Origin: Kitasatospora papulosa
GTDB lineage: Bacteria; Actinomycetota; Actinomycetes; Streptomycetales; Streptomycetaceae
Direction of reading: 5' to 3'
Assembly (NCBI RefSeq): GCF_000717245.1
Contig: NZ_JNYQ01000001.1
Span: 558,001 to 622,000, forward strand
Length of the DNA stretch: 64,000 nt
Shown here: piece by piece, positions 44,875 to 53,810 of the stretch
How the letters are laid out: each line of letters begins with the position of its first letter
Position numbering within the stretch: position 1 is the stretch's first letter
Notes under the pieces: generated by a model
What the model saw: only the letters and a program-made list of their open reading frames with translations
Told to the model about the DNA's origin: nothing
Databases searched by the model: none
Translations under genes and position numbers: made by a program

Positions 44875-45234
44875 TCAGTCCGCGCGGACCGCGAAGACCG
44901 GCACGGAGACCTCGTCGTCGTCCAGGCAGGCCCCCGTCTCCAGGTCGAAGCGCTGCTTCAGCAGCGGCGACGCGACGAACGGCCGGCCCCCGGCCGATCC
45001 GACCAGGCCGCGGGAGAGGACGTACGCGCCGGTGAAGGGGTCACGGTTGTCGATCGCGTGCACCCGCCCCGACCGGTCCACGAACAGGGCGACCTGACGG
45101 CCGTCCGGGAGGAGCGCGGCCACACCGCGCCCCGGGGTCAGCAGCTCGCGGTCGCAGACCGTGAACCAGCCGTCCCCGTCGGCGAGCCGGATCGTCCGGG
45201 TGTCCTGCGCCGTTTCGAGCGTCTGCGTCGTCAT
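44875..45234 (-). CDS. nirD: Nitrite reductase small subunit NirD
   Basis: The protein has 119 residues with a Rieske-like fold lacking the Rieske cluster ligands, as in NirD: GDGWFTVCDRELLTPGRGVA, ALFVDRSGRVHAIDNRDPFTGAYVLSRGL. It forms the small subunit of the NADH-dependent assimilatory nitrite reductase. The ATG overlaps the nirB stop by one base (TGATG). Last gene of a three-gene operon. Confidence 0.93.
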   Translation of the reverse strand: MTTQTLETAQDTRTIRLADGDGWFTVCDRELLTPGRGVAALLPDGRQVALFVDRSGRVHAIDNRDPFTGAYVLSRGLVGSAGGRPFVASPLLKQRFDLETGACLDDDEVSVPVFAVRAD

Positions 45235-47819
45235 CAGGAGGAAGTCCCTTCAAGCGTGCGGATGGCGAGCACCGGGCCCGCGAGGATGTCGAGGTCGGGC
45301 TTGACCTGGTCCCGCTCGGGGACGAACTTGACCGAGGGGTCGGGTGCGTCGGGGGCGTTCACGAAGGTCACGAAGCGCCTCAGCCGCTCCGGGTCGCCGA
45401 TGGTCGCGGCCCACTCGTCGCGGTAGCCGCCGACGTGGTCGGCCATCAGCCGCTCCAGCTCGTCGCAGAGGCCCAGCGAGTCGTGCACGACGACGTCGCG
45501 GACGTGGTCCAGGCCGCCCTCGATCCGGTCCAGCCAGGTCGAGGTGCGCTCCAGACGGTCCGCCGTGCGGATGTAGAACATGAGGAAGCGGTCGATGAGA
45601 CGGACCAGTTCGGCGTCGGACAGGTCCTGGGCGAGCAGGTCCGCGTGGCGCGGCGTCGCGCCGCCGTTGCCGCCCACGTAGAGGTTCCAGCCCTGCGCCG
45701 TGGCGATGATCCCGAAGTCCTTGCCGCGGGCCTCCGCGCACTCCCGGGCGCAGCCGGAGACCGCCGACTTCAGCTTGTGCGGGGAACGCAGCCCCCGGTA
45801 GCGCAGCTCCAGGTCGATCGCCATCTTCACGGAGTCCTGGACCCCGTAGCGGCACCAGGTCTGCCCCACGCAGGACTTGACCGTGCGCAGGGACTTCCCG
45901 TAGGCGTGCCCGGACTCGAAGCCCGCGTCCACCAGGCGCGTCCAGATCAGCGGCAGCTGGTCGACGCGGGCGCCGAAGAGGTCGATCCGCTGGCCGCCGG
46001 TGATCTTGGTGTAGAGGCCGAAGTCCCGGGCCACCTCGCCGATCACGATCAGCTTCTCCGGGGTGATCTCACCGCCGGGGATGCGCGGCACGACGGAGTA
46101 CGAGCCGTTGCGCTGGAGGTTGGCCAGGAAGTGGTCGTTGGTGTCCTGCAGGGCGGCCTGCTCGCCGTCCAGGACGTACCCGCTCGCACCGACCGTCGGG
46201 GCCAGCGAGGCGATGATCGAGCCGACCGTGGGCTTGCAGACCTCGCAGCCGTCGCCTCCGCGGGCCTGCTCGCGGCCGTGCGAGTCGAGGAGTCCGGCGT
46301 ACGTCGTGACACCGAGGGTGCGGACGATCTCGTACAGCTCACTGCGGGTGTACTCGAAGCAGCCGCACAGCCCCTGGTCCGCGGGCTGGGGCAGCAGCTG
46401 TCCGATGACCTTGACGCAACTTCCGCACCCTGTGCCGGCCTTGGTGCACTTCTTCACCTCGGGCAGTGTGGTGTGCTCGCAGATCGCGCCCTTGGTGACG
46501 TTGTGGCAGGAGCAGATCACGGCGTCGTCGGGCAGCGAGGACGGACCGAGGGTGACCGGGCCGCCCGCACCGGCCGGCAGCACCAGCTGCTCGGGTGCGA
46601 CGGGCAGGACCGTGCCGGTCATCGGCCGCAGCGTGCCGTACTGGTCGGCGTCACCGACCAGCACACCGCCGAGCAGCGTGCCGTCCTGGCCGATCACCAG
46701 CTTCTTGTAGAGACCCGAGCGGGAGTCCGCGTACACGACGTCGAGACAGCCCTCGGCAGCGCCGTGCGCGTCGCCGAAGGAGGCGACGTCGACACCCAGC
46801 AGCTTCAGCTTCGTGGAGAGGTCGGCGCCCGTGAACGAGGCCGCGTTGCCCGCGATCACCTCGGCGACCGCCAGCGCCATCTCGTAGCCGGGCGCCACCA
46901 GTCCGTAGACCCGGCCGTCCGACGCGAGCGCGCACTCGCCGATCGCGAAGACGGCGCTGTCCGAGGTGCGGCACTCCTCGTCGACGACGATGCCGCCGCG
47001 CGGGCCGACCGCCAGACCGCAGTCGCGGGCCAGCTGGTCCCGGGGGCGCACACCGGCGGAGAAGACGACCAGGTCGGTCTCCAGCGAGGAACCGTCCGAC
47101 AGACACATGCCGTCGACCCGGCCGTCCTCGCCCGCGGTGACCTCCTGGGTGCCGACACCGGTGTGGACGGTCAGGCCCATGTTCTCGATGGTGCGCAGCA
47201 GCGCCGCGCCGCCGCCCTCGTCCACCTGGACGGGCATCAGCCGGGGCGCGAACTCCACGACGTGCGTGTCGAGTCCGAGTCCCTTCAACGCGCCCGCGGC
47301 CTCCAGGCCGAGCAGCCCGCCGCCGACGACCGCGCCGGTCCGCGCGTTCCTCGCGTACTCCTCGATCGCGAGGAGGTCCTCGATGGTGCGGTAGACGAAG
47401 CAGCCCTCGGCGTCCTTGCCGGGGACCGGCGGCACGAAGGGGTACGAGCCGGTGGCCAGCACCAGCGTGTCGTAGGAGAACGTCTCCCCGGAGCGCGCGG
47501 TGACGGTGCGCGCCTCACGGTCGACGCTCTCCGCCGGGTCGCCGACGCGCAGCTCGATGCCGTGGCGCTCCATGAATCCGGGCTCGACGAGCGAGAGGTC
47601 CTCCGGCGTCCTCCCGGAGAAGTACGAGGTCAGCTGGACGCGGTCGTACGCGGGGCGGGGCTCCTCGCAGAGCACGACGACCCGGGCGGTACCCGCCGCG
47701 GGGGTCAGGCCGCGGTCGGCGAGCGCTTCCAGGAACCGCTGACCGACCATGCCGTGCCCGACGACCACGATCGTCGGCACGCCCGCGGTGAGGGCGGTCG
47801 GGGGAGTGGACACCGGCAT
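45234..47819 (-). CDS. nirB: Nitrite reductase large subunit NirB
   Basis: The protein has 861 residues. The first ~400 residues form an FAD/NAD(P)H domain (VVVGHGMVGQRFLEAL; LVLATGSYPFVPPVPG; VFAIGECAL). A BFD-like [2Fe-2S] region follows (CSCHNVTKGAICEH; CTKAGTGCGSC). The siroheme/4Fe-4S half has SCVGQTWCRYGVQDS (CX5C) and SGCARECAEARGKDFG (CX3C), which bind the coupled cofactors. It reduces nitrite to ammonium with NADH in the cytosol. The siroheme would come from the sirohydrochlorin pathway gene at 57658. GlnR control is inferred from the box at 49099. Confidence 0.96.
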   Translation of the reverse strand: MPVSTPPTALTAGVPTIVVVGHGMVGQRFLEALADRGLTPAAGTARVVVLCEEPRPAYDRVQLTSYFSGRTPEDLSLVEPGFMERHGIELRVGDPAESVDREARTVTARSGETFSYDTLVLATGSYPFVPPVPGKDAEGCFVYRTIEDLLAIEEYARNARTGAVVGGGLLGLEAAGALKGLGLDTHVVEFAPRLMPVQVDEGGGAALLRTIENMGLTVHTGVGTQEVTAGEDGRVDGMCLSDGSSLETDLVVFSAGVRPRDQLARDCGLAVGPRGGIVVDEECRTSDSAVFAIGECALASDGRVYGLVAPGYEMALAVAEVIAGNAASFTGADLSTKLKLLGVDVASFGDAHGAAEGCLDVVYADSRSGLYKKLVIGQDGTLLGGVLVGDADQYGTLRPMTGTVLPVAPEQLVLPAGAGGPVTLGPSSLPDDAVICSCHNVTKGAICEHTTLPEVKKCTKAGTGCGSCVKVIGQLLPQPADQGLCGCFEYTRSELYEIVRTLGVTTYAGLLDSHGREQARGGDGCEVCKPTVGSIIASLAPTVGASGYVLDGEQAALQDTNDHFLANLQRNGSYSVVPRIPGGEITPEKLIVIGEVARDFGLYTKITGGQRIDLFGARVDQLPLIWTRLVDAGFESGHAYGKSLRTVKSCVGQTWCRYGVQDSVKMAIDLELRYRGLRSPHKLKSAVSGCARECAEARGKDFGIIATAQGWNLYVGGNGGATPRHADLLAQDLSDAELVRLIDRFLMFYIRTADRLERTSTWLDRIEGGLDHVRDVVVHDSLGLCDELERLMADHVGGYRDEWAATIGDPERLRRFVTFVNAPDAPDPSVKFVPERDQVKPDLDILAGPVLAIRTLEGTSS

Positions 47820-49075
47820 CAGAAGCCTCCGTCGTTGGTGAGCAGGTGGAGCAGGGACATGTCGGCGGGGAGGGGCTCGTCGTCCTGCCAGGTCCGGGCG
47901 AGGGTGCCGACCGCGGCGAGGTCGCCGAACAGCACCCCGCCCGCCAGCCGGTCGCCCCGGACGACGACCGTGCGGTACGCGCCCCGGGTGGCGTCGGCCA
48001 GCCGGACCACGTCGTCGCCGGGCATCGGGCGGGAGTCGCCGAAGGCGGCCAGGTCGAGACCTCCCGACGTCCCGGAGGCGACGGCGGCTCCGGACGGCGC
48101 GGGCGCGACGGAGGGGGACCGCAGGGTGAGCCGTGTCAGGGCCCTGGTACCCCCGTAGCCGGCCGGACGCCCGGCCAGGACCTCGGCCAGGACGTCGGCC
48201 TGGTCGAGCGCGGCGCCCGCCAGCCCGTAGACCGTCCCGTCGTGCTCGGCGCAGTCGCCGACCGCGTGGATGTACGGGTCCGAGGTGCGCAGCTCGTCGT
48301 CCACGACGACGCCCTTGCGGACCTCGAGCCCTGCGGCCTTCGCCAGCCCCGTCCTGGGGCGGACGCCGCACGCCAGCACGGTGAGCTCGGCCTCCAGCTC
48401 GTAGCCGTCGGCGAGTTCCACGGCCCGCACCGCCGGGGTGTCCCCGTCGGTGCAGCGCAGTCCGCGGACCCGGCACTCGGTGTGCACCTCGACCCCGAGG
48501 GCCTCCAGGTGGCGGCGCAGCATCCCGGCGGCCTCGGCGTCCAGTTGCCGCTCCATGAGGTGCTCGCCCTGCTGGGCCAGCACCACCTGGGCGCCGCACT
48601 CCGCCAGGGCGCGGGCCGCCGACACCCCGAGGAGCCCGCCGCCGATGACGACGGCGCGCACACCGGGGCGCACCGCGGCGCGCAGGGCCAGGCAGTCGTC
48701 GAGGGTGCGGAACGGATGCACCCCGTCCGGCAGCGTGCGGCCGAGGCCCCGCAGCGGCGGCAGCACCGGGTTGGAGCCGGTGGCCAGCACCAGGCGCCCG
48801 TAGCCGATGACGCCGCCGTCGTCGCAGAGCACCCGGCGCTCCGCCCGGTCGATCCGCACGACACGCACCCCGCGCCGCACCTCGGCGGGCGGCAGGGCGA
48901 TGACGTCCGGCTCGTACCGGCCCGCGAGCACCTCGGCGAGCAGCACCCTGTTGTACGGTGCGTGCGGCTCCTCGCCGACGACGGTGACACCGGGCACCCG
49001 GGCGGCGAGCCGCGCGCCCGCCATCCCGGCGCCGATCACCACCACCCGCGCCGTGTTCTCCGACTGTGTCCTCAT
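47819..49075 (-). CDS. FAD-dependent NAD(P)H oxidoreductase of the nir operon
   Basis: The protein has 418 residues. It has the two Rossmann motifs RVVVIGAGMAGARLAARV and AVVIGGGLLGVSAARAL, then IHAVGDCAEHDG. It resembles the FAD domain of NirB and the NasB-type reductases that feed electrons to nitrate reductase. No BFD iron-sulfur cysteines are found. First gene of the operon; the stop shares one base with the nirB start. It probably supplies electrons to NasA or NirB (inference from context). Confidence 0.85.
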   Translation of the reverse strand: MRTQSENTARVVVIGAGMAGARLAARVPGVTVVGEEPHAPYNRVLLAEVLAGRYEPDVIALPPAEVRRGVRVVRIDRAERRVLCDDGGVIGYGRLVLATGSNPVLPPLRGLGRTLPDGVHPFRTLDDCLALRAAVRPGVRAVVIGGGLLGVSAARALAECGAQVVLAQQGEHLMERQLDAEAAGMLRRHLEALGVEVHTECRVRGLRCTDGDTPAVRAVELADGYELEAELTVLACGVRPRTGLAKAAGLEVRKGVVVDDELRTSDPYIHAVGDCAEHDGTVYGLAGAALDQADVLAEVLAGRPAGYGGTRALTRLTLRSPSVAPAPSGAAVASGTSGGLDLAAFGDSRPMPGDDVVRLADATRGAYRTVVVRGDRLAGGVLFGDLAAVGTLARTWQDDEPLPADMSLLHLLTNDGGF

Positions 49076-49098
49076 GCCGTCGAGAGTGCGCGGCGGGT

Positions 49099-49136
49099 GT
49101 TACCCGACCGCATCCCTCCTGTTTCCCGGGAGGAAC
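49099..49136. promoter_or_regulatory. GlnR-type binding box, tandem a/b sites
   Basis: On the plus strand: GTTAC-n6-GCATC-n6-GTTTC-n6-GGAAC. The 5-6-5-6-5-6-5 spacing is exactly that of GlnR sites (gTnAc-n6-GaAAc pairs). It lies 24 bp upstream of the nir operon start and 91 bp upstream of the divergent TSUP permease, so it could serve both. Confidence 0.8.
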
Positions 49137-49226
49137 CTTGCGCTCAGCGCGTCCCGGCGCCGTCTGTGAGGGCGCCGGTACACCGCCGTTTGGACGGTGT
49201 ACCCACCATCTGCTTTAGTCGCGAGC

Positions 49227-50018
49227 ATGCCTGAGATCACCCTCACCACCCTGGTCGTCCTCTGTCTGGCCGCGGCGGCGGCCGGCTGGATCGACGCGGT
49301 GGTGGGCGGCGGCGGGCTCCTCCTCCTGCCCGCCCTGCTGCTGGGGCTTCCGCACGTACCGGCCGCGCACGTCCTCGGCACCAACAAGGCGGTCGCCATC
49401 GTCGGCACGTCCGGCGCTGCCGTCACCTACCTGCGCAAGGCGCCGGTGCGGGTGGGGACCGCCGTACGCATCGGACTCATGGCGCTCGCGGGATCGATGA
49501 CCGGCGCGTTCTTCGCGGCCGGCATCAGCAGCGACGTGCTGCGCCCGGTGATCATGGTGGTGCTGCTCGCGGTCGCCGCCTTCGTGATGCTGCGGCCGTC
49601 CTTCGGCACGGCGGCGGCCGGTGACGGCGCCGGCGAGAAGGTCACCAGGGCCCGCACGGTCACCGCGATCGTGCTGGTCGGCGGTGGTATCGGCTTCTAC
49701 GACGGGCTGTTCGGACCCGGTACGGGTACCTTCCTGGTGCTGGCGCTGACCGCCGTGCTCCACCTCGACCTGGTCACCGCGTCCGCCAACGCCAAGATCG
49801 TGAACGTCTGCACCAACGCCGGCGCGCTGGCGATGTTCGCCTACCAGGGGACCGTCCTGTGGCAGCTGGCCGCGCTGATGGCGGTATTCAATCTCGCGGG
49901 CGCGATGCTCGGGGCGCGGATGGCTCTCCGGAAGGGCAGCGACTTCGTCCGCGGGGTGCTGCTGGTCGTGGTGTTCTCGCTGGTCGCCAAGCTCGGCTTC
50001 GACCAGTGGAACGCCTGA
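49227..50018 (+). CDS. TSUP (TauE/SafE) family permease
   Basis: The protein has 263 residues with about 7-8 membrane segments. The signature GWIDAVVGGGGLLLLPALLL lies near the N-terminus, repeated in the second half as GGGIGFYDGLFGPGTGTFLVLAL. The family moves sulfite, sulfoacetate and other anions. Position divergent from nirB across a GlnR box suggests a nitrogen-linked anion such as nitrite or nitrate, but this is inference. ATG 49227 preferred over GTG 49197. Confidence 0.86.
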   Translation: MPEITLTTLVVLCLAAAAAGWIDAVVGGGGLLLLPALLLGLPHVPAAHVLGTNKAVAIVGTSGAAVTYLRKAPVRVGTAVRIGLMALAGSMTGAFFAAGISSDVLRPVIMVVLLAVAAFVMLRPSFGTAAAGDGAGEKVTRARTVTAIVLVGGGIGFYDGLFGPGTGTFLVLALTAVLHLDLVTASANAKIVNVCTNAGALAMFAYQGTVLWQLAALMAVFNLAGAMLGARMALRKGSDFVRGVLLVVVFSLVAKLGFDQWNA

Positions 50019-50054
50019 CCGGCGCCTGCCCGGTCCGTCCGGTGGCCGGGCCGG

Positions 50055-50687
50055 TCAGCGCACCCCGGTGAGGTGGGCGTACACCACCACGTTGCCCTGG
50101 TAGCCGGTCTCCCGTGTGTACCCGCCGCCGCAGGTGATCAGCCGCAGCGAGGCGTCCGGGGTGGCGCCGTAGACCCGCTCGTCCGGGAACGTGTCGTTCT
50201 CGTACACCTCGACCGCGTCGACCGCGAACACGGCGGTGCGGCCGTCCCGGCGGTCGACCTCGACCTCGGCCCCCTTCTTGAGGGACCCGAGGGAGTAGAA
50301 CACCGACGGCCCTTCGGCGTCGTCGACATGGCCCGCGACTACAGCCGTGCCCCTGGTGCCGGGCGGGGTGCCGCCCTCGTACCAGCCGGTGAGGTTGCGG
50401 TCCCCCTCGGGCGGTGCGTCGAGGCTGCCGTCCGGGCCCAGCCCGAGGCCGGTCATGGGCGCGTCCACACCGATGGCCGCGATACGGATCCTGACCGGGA
50501 CGGAGGGGCGCAGCGGATCGGCGGCCCGGGTGGCCGGCCGCGGTCCGGCACCGGCGGTGAAGGCCTCGGCGGCGGACGGCTGGGGGGCTTCGGTCCGGAC
50601 CGCCGCCCCGTTGTGCACCAGCCAGGTCCCGCACAACGCGGCGATCCCCACCAGCCAGGCCCTGGCCCTGAGTGTCGCCCTGTCCAC
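50055..50687 (-). CDS. Class F sortase
   Basis: The protein has 210 residues. One N-terminal membrane anchor (LVGIAALCGTWLV) is followed by a Pro/Ala linker and the sortase domain. The catalytic histidine lies in VVAGHVDD, the cysteine in RLITCGGGYTRET and the arginine follows in the same strand. Class F sortases are common in actinobacteria and their substrates are poorly known. GTG at 50687 with GGAGGG. The gene just upstream encodes a likely substrate. Confidence 0.9.
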   Translation of the reverse strand: MDRATLRARAWLVGIAALCGTWLVHNGAAVRTEAPQPSAAEAFTAGAGPRPATRAADPLRPSVPVRIRIAAIGVDAPMTGLGLGPDGSLDAPPEGDRNLTGWYEGGTPPGTRGTAVVAGHVDDAEGPSVFYSLGSLKKGAEVEVDRRDGRTAVFAVDAVEVYENDTFPDERVYGATPDASLRLITCGGGYTRETGYQGNVVVYAHLTGVR

Positions 50688-50711
50688 GTCCCGCCCTCCG
50701 CCCGGCCGCTC

Positions 50712-51377
50712 TCAGCGGCGCGTGCCGTACGCGCGGCGGCTGCGGCGCAGCAGCAGGACACCGGCCACGGCCGCCGCCGCGACCAGGCCCGCGCCCGTGG
50801 CGAGCTGGGCGGTGTCGGGGGCCGCACTGCCGCCGACGCCCGTCCCCACGTGCCCGGAGGGCCGGCTGGGGCCGGCTGTGGGCGTGGGCCTGTGCCCCGG
50901 GGGCACGGGCGGCTCGGCGGATCCGGGGGCGGTCTCCGAGGGAGGTGCGGGCCGGGTTCCCGTCCCGGTTCCGGGCCGCTGGACCGCTCCGGCCTCGTCC
51001 CCGGTCCCCGTGCCGCCCTCCTCGGTCCGCGGCCAGGAGAGCTCCGACTCCGCCGCCGGATCGTCCGGTGCCCCCGGCTCGCCTGCCGGGTCCGGCCCGT
51101 CGAGGGCGTCCGGATCCTCGGCCCCGAGACCCGCCGGCGGGTCCACGCCGTCCTCGGTCCCTCCCGGGTCGTCGGCCGCCACCCCGCCGCTGTCGCAGGT
51201 GACCGCCGGGGCGGTGTCCGCGGAGCCGCAGTCCGCCGGGTCGGGCGCCGCCGTCGCCACCGTGGGCTCCGGCCCGCCGAGCCCGTCCGCGTGGGCCGAC
51301 GGGATGGCGAGGCCGAGCGCTGCGGCGGTGAGGGCCGCGGCGGCGGTACCGGTCACGAGGCGGGCGGGGCTGCGCAT
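50712..51377 (-). CDS. Secreted Pro/Glu-rich protein with C-terminal anchor, putative sortase substrate
   Basis: The protein has 221 residues. The signal peptide ends at PSAHADG (LVTGTAAAALTAAALGLAI). The middle is low-complexity Pro/Gly/Glu/Asp-rich, with two cysteines early (DPADCGSAD, TCDSGG). The C-terminus is PDTAQLATGAG, then a hydrophobic helix LVAAAAVAGVLLL and the tail RRSRRAYGTRR, the layout of a sortase sorting signal. No standard LPXTG is present. GGAGG precedes the ATG at 51377. The gene lies 24 bp upstream of the sortase start. Confidence 0.75.
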   Translation of the reverse strand: MRSPARLVTGTAAAALTAAALGLAIPSAHADGLGGPEPTVATAAPDPADCGSADTAPAVTCDSGGVAADDPGGTEDGVDPPAGLGAEDPDALDGPDPAGEPGAPDDPAAESELSWPRTEEGGTGTGDEAGAVQRPGTGTGTRPAPPSETAPGSAEPPVPPGHRPTPTAGPSRPSGHVGTGVGGSAAPDTAQLATGAGLVAAAAVAGVLLLRRSRRAYGTRR

Positions 51378-51581
51378 GGGAATCCTCCGGGCAGACGGAT
51401 GTGTCCTGCCTTCGAGGTAACGGGCCGGACCGGCCGCCCGCATGCTGACGCGCCGTCAGCTTTCACCCGTACGGACCTGACGGGGTGCGTCCGTCCGCCC
51501 GGCCCGCGCAGGTCGCGACGGTGGCCGGGACCGCGATGCCCGGCCGGTGCCGATCGGGTGACCTCGCGCCTTTCAGGCCAA

Positions 51582-51595
51582 GTGACGCAGGTCAC
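51582..51595. promoter_or_regulatory. CRP-like site upstream of the surface protein
   Basis: GTGACGCAGGTCAC fits GTG-N6-GNCAC, and AGTGA-N6-TCACA matches the wider CRP consensus at 9 of 10 positions. It is 205 bp upstream of the surface protein gene. The rest of the 51378-51678 stretch shows no ORF or repeat. Confidence 0.4.
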
Positions 51596-51678
51596 AGGAA
51601 TGCCCCTCGGGGTGGTCGGGCAAACGGTCTCTACCCCCCCCACGGGACGGCAGCCCCCCGGCCGCTCCCATGGCAACT

Positions 51679-51715
51679 GCCCTCACCGGCCCACCCCCCC
51701 GGGACCGGTGAGGGC
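51679..51715 (-). terminator. Hairpin terminator after the DUF5990 gene
   Basis: An 11-bp stem (51679-51689 with 51705-51715) and 15-nt loop, 73 bp past the stop at 51788 on the minus strand. Confidence 0.6.
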
Positions 51716-51787
51716 GGTGTCATGTCTGCCGTCTCCCGGACTTCCGCCGCCCGCCCCCTCGGGCCCCACCGCCCCGGCTCCCGCCCC

Positions 51788-52258
51788 TCAGGCCCCCGGC
51801 GCGCTCCTGATCGCCGACCAGCTGATGTCCGGCGGGCGCACCCGGGCACACTTCGGCCTGCCCAGGTCGTCGCTCAGGCGCAGCCGCGCCGTGAGGTGCC
51901 CCGTCCGTGCCGCGGCCCGGAGGACCTCCGGGTCGATGTCGCTCATCATCAGCTTGGCCCGCCGGAACATGGTGAAGACGCCGGAGTCGTCGACGGTGCC
52001 CCAGGACAGATGGACGAAGCGCCCCCCGAGCCGGTTCTGGATGTACGGCCCCGACACCTCGACGCCCTCCGTGGTGGACACGGCGGTGCAGTCCAGGGTC
52101 CAGGAGGCGCGGGCCGCGTCGCCGGGATGCAGGCCGAGGAGTTCCCCGGGACGGTCCTTGCGCTGCACGCCGACGTGGACGTTGTCGAAACCGGCGAAGT
52201 CGGTGTCGGGCCCGCAGGTGCGGCCGGGGAGGTCCGATGCCTCGATGTGGATCTGCAT
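51788..52258 (-). CDS. DUF5990 family protein
   Basis: The protein has about 156 residues. MQIHIEASDLPGRTCGPDTDFAGFDNVHVGVQRKD, shown here in parts only (HIEASDLPGRTCGP; FDNVHVGVQRKDRPGELLGL), matches a streptomycete DUF that I recall as DUF5990. GPYIQNRLGGRFVHLSWG is also conserved. No signal peptide or catalytic motif is seen. ATG 52258 chosen; ATG 52267 adds three residues. Function unknown. Confidence 0.7.
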   Translation of the reverse strand: MQIHIEASDLPGRTCGPDTDFAGFDNVHVGVQRKDRPGELLGLHPGDAARASWTLDCTAVSTTEGVEVSGPYIQNRLGGRFVHLSWGTVDDSGVFTMFRRAKLMMSDIDPEVLRAAARTGHLTARLRLSDDLGRPKCARVRPPDISWSAIRSAPGA

Positions 52259-52287
52259 GCGCCCCATCGTCGCGTACGCCGGCGACG

Positions 52288-53082
52288 TCAGACGGGCTCG
52301 CCGGGAGTCTCCTCGTACACCCGGGCGAGCAGCTCCATCAGGTCCGTGTCGACCGCGAAGGCGGTGTCGTCGATCCGGTGGACCGGCGCGATGCCCTGCG
52401 AGTTGGTGACGAACGCCGCCCGGTAGGCGCCCGCCCCCTCCAGGGTCACCCCGCGCCGCACCGAGGGCCGGCCCGTCCGCGCCAGCCCCCGCTCCAGCAG
52501 CGACATGGTGATCCCGGCCAGTGCCGGGGCGTCCGGCCAGACCACCGAGGTGCCGTCCCAGAAGCCGATGTTGGTGATCGCGCCCTCGGTCACCATGCCC
52601 CCGGGCGAGGTGAGGAGCGCCTCGTCGAAGCCCGCCCGCCCGGCCTGCCGACCGTAGTAGATCTGGCCGAATTCTCCAGGACGTTTGATGTGCGGTACGG
52701 AGCGCGAGAACGGGACCGACATCAGGCTCCGCGGCGCCCCGTCCATGCGCGCCGGCTCCCGCACCGTCACCATGGTCACCGTCGCCGTGCCGGTCGGCGG
52801 CAGGTAGCCGTGCACCCGCACCGACGCGTCGCGGGCCCCGGTGCTGTCCAGCGCGTGCCCGATCAGCCCCCGCACGCGCTCCCCGTCCAGCGGGGCTCCG
52901 AACAGCTCCCGGCTCGCGGAGTCCAGGCGGTCCAGATGGAGGGCGAGCCCGCGCACCGCGCGGTCCCTGACCTGCATCGCGGTGAAGTGGCCGTACCCGG
53001 CGAAGGCCGGGATCCGCAGATCCTCCTCGGTGGCGGGGTGCCCGTCGAACTCGACGTGGAGGTCCGGTACGGAGGTCGTCAT
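52288..53082 (-). CDS. Aminotransferase class IV family protein
   Basis: The protein has 264 residues with the fold-type IV PLP layout: FAGYGHFTAMQVRDRAVRGL, SFSR-type SVPHIKRPGEF, and TEGAITNIGFWDG with the conserved EGxxxNI. The ALLTSPGGMVTEGAITN segment matches the class IV signature. The usual catalytic lysine position appears to be within IKRPGEFGQIYYGR. It may be an aminodeoxychorismate lyase or a branched-chain type enzyme; the substrate is not clear. Start ATG 53082, GGAGG upstream. Confidence 0.78.
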   Translation of the reverse strand: MTTSVPDLHVEFDGHPATEEDLRIPAFAGYGHFTAMQVRDRAVRGLALHLDRLDSASRELFGAPLDGERVRGLIGHALDSTGARDASVRVHGYLPPTGTATVTMVTVREPARMDGAPRSLMSVPFSRSVPHIKRPGEFGQIYYGRQAGRAGFDEALLTSPGGMVTEGAITNIGFWDGTSVVWPDAPALAGITMSLLERGLARTGRPSVRRGVTLEGAGAYRAAFVTNSQGIAPVHRIDDTAFAVDTDLMELLARVYEETPGEPV

Positions 53083-53151
53083 GGTCTCCAGCGTAGGCTT
53101 CGCGCCACCGCCCTTGACCTCAAGCCCGGTCGAGGTGTGAGTCTTCGGTGC

Positions 53152-53730
53152 ATGGACACCGAAACCTCTGCCCCCACCCCGTCCGACGCCCCGCTGAAGG
53201 TGGCCGTCATCCTCGGCAGCAACCGCGAAGGCCGCTTCGGGCCCGTCGTCGCCGCGTGGTTCCTCAGGCGGGCGGCCGGACACCCGGACATCGAGACCGA
53301 ACTGATCGACGTCGCCGACACCGAGCCGCCCGGCACCGGGGCCGCCGAGGCGACCGCGCGGCTGGCACGCGCCGACGCCTTCGTCGTGCTGACCCCCGAG
53401 TACAACCACTCCTACCCGGCCCCGCTGAAGCACCTCATCGACCGGCACTTCGCCGAATGGCAGGCCCGGCCCGTCGCGTTCGTGTCGTACGGCGGGGTCT
53501 CCGGCGGCCTGCGGGCCGTCGAGCACCTGCGCCAGGTCTTCGCCGAACTGCACGCCGTCTCCGTGCGCGACACCGTCTCCTTCCACAACGCGGGCGCCCT
53601 CTTCGACGACCTGGGCGAGCTCACGGACCCGGCCCAGGCGGACGGCGCCGCCAAGCGGATGCTCGACCAGCTGGTCTGGTGGGGCCGTGCCCTCAGGGAG
53701 GCCAGGGCCCGTCACCCGTACGGCGCCTGA
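53152..53730 (+). CDS. NADPH-dependent FMN reductase
   Basis: The protein has 192 residues with a flavodoxin-like fold: KVAVILGSNREGRFGPVVAAW is the phosphate-binding loop. LTPEYNHSYPAPLKHLIDR and FVSYGGVSGGLRAVEHLR are the flavin-binding segments of the NADPH:FMN/azoreductase-type family. Substrates may be quinones, azo dyes or metals; none is indicated here. Divergent from the class IV gene with a 69-bp gap. Confidence 0.9.
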   Translation: MDTETSAPTPSDAPLKVAVILGSNREGRFGPVVAAWFLRRAAGHPDIETELIDVADTEPPGTGAAEATARLARADAFVVLTPEYNHSYPAPLKHLIDRHFAEWQARPVAFVSYGGVSGGLRAVEHLRQVFAELHAVSVRDTVSFHNAGALFDDLGELTDPAQADGAAKRMLDQLVWWGRALREARARHPYGA

Positions 53731-53810
53731 CGCTCCGTGGGCCCACAATCGAGGGGCCACGGACGCCGATACGCAGAGACGCCGATACGCCGACAGCAGG
53801 GAGAGCCGGG

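Noticed and set aside
50028..50051. Small hairpin between the TSUP and sortase genes
   Set aside because: 6-bp stem only, so not listed as a terminator.
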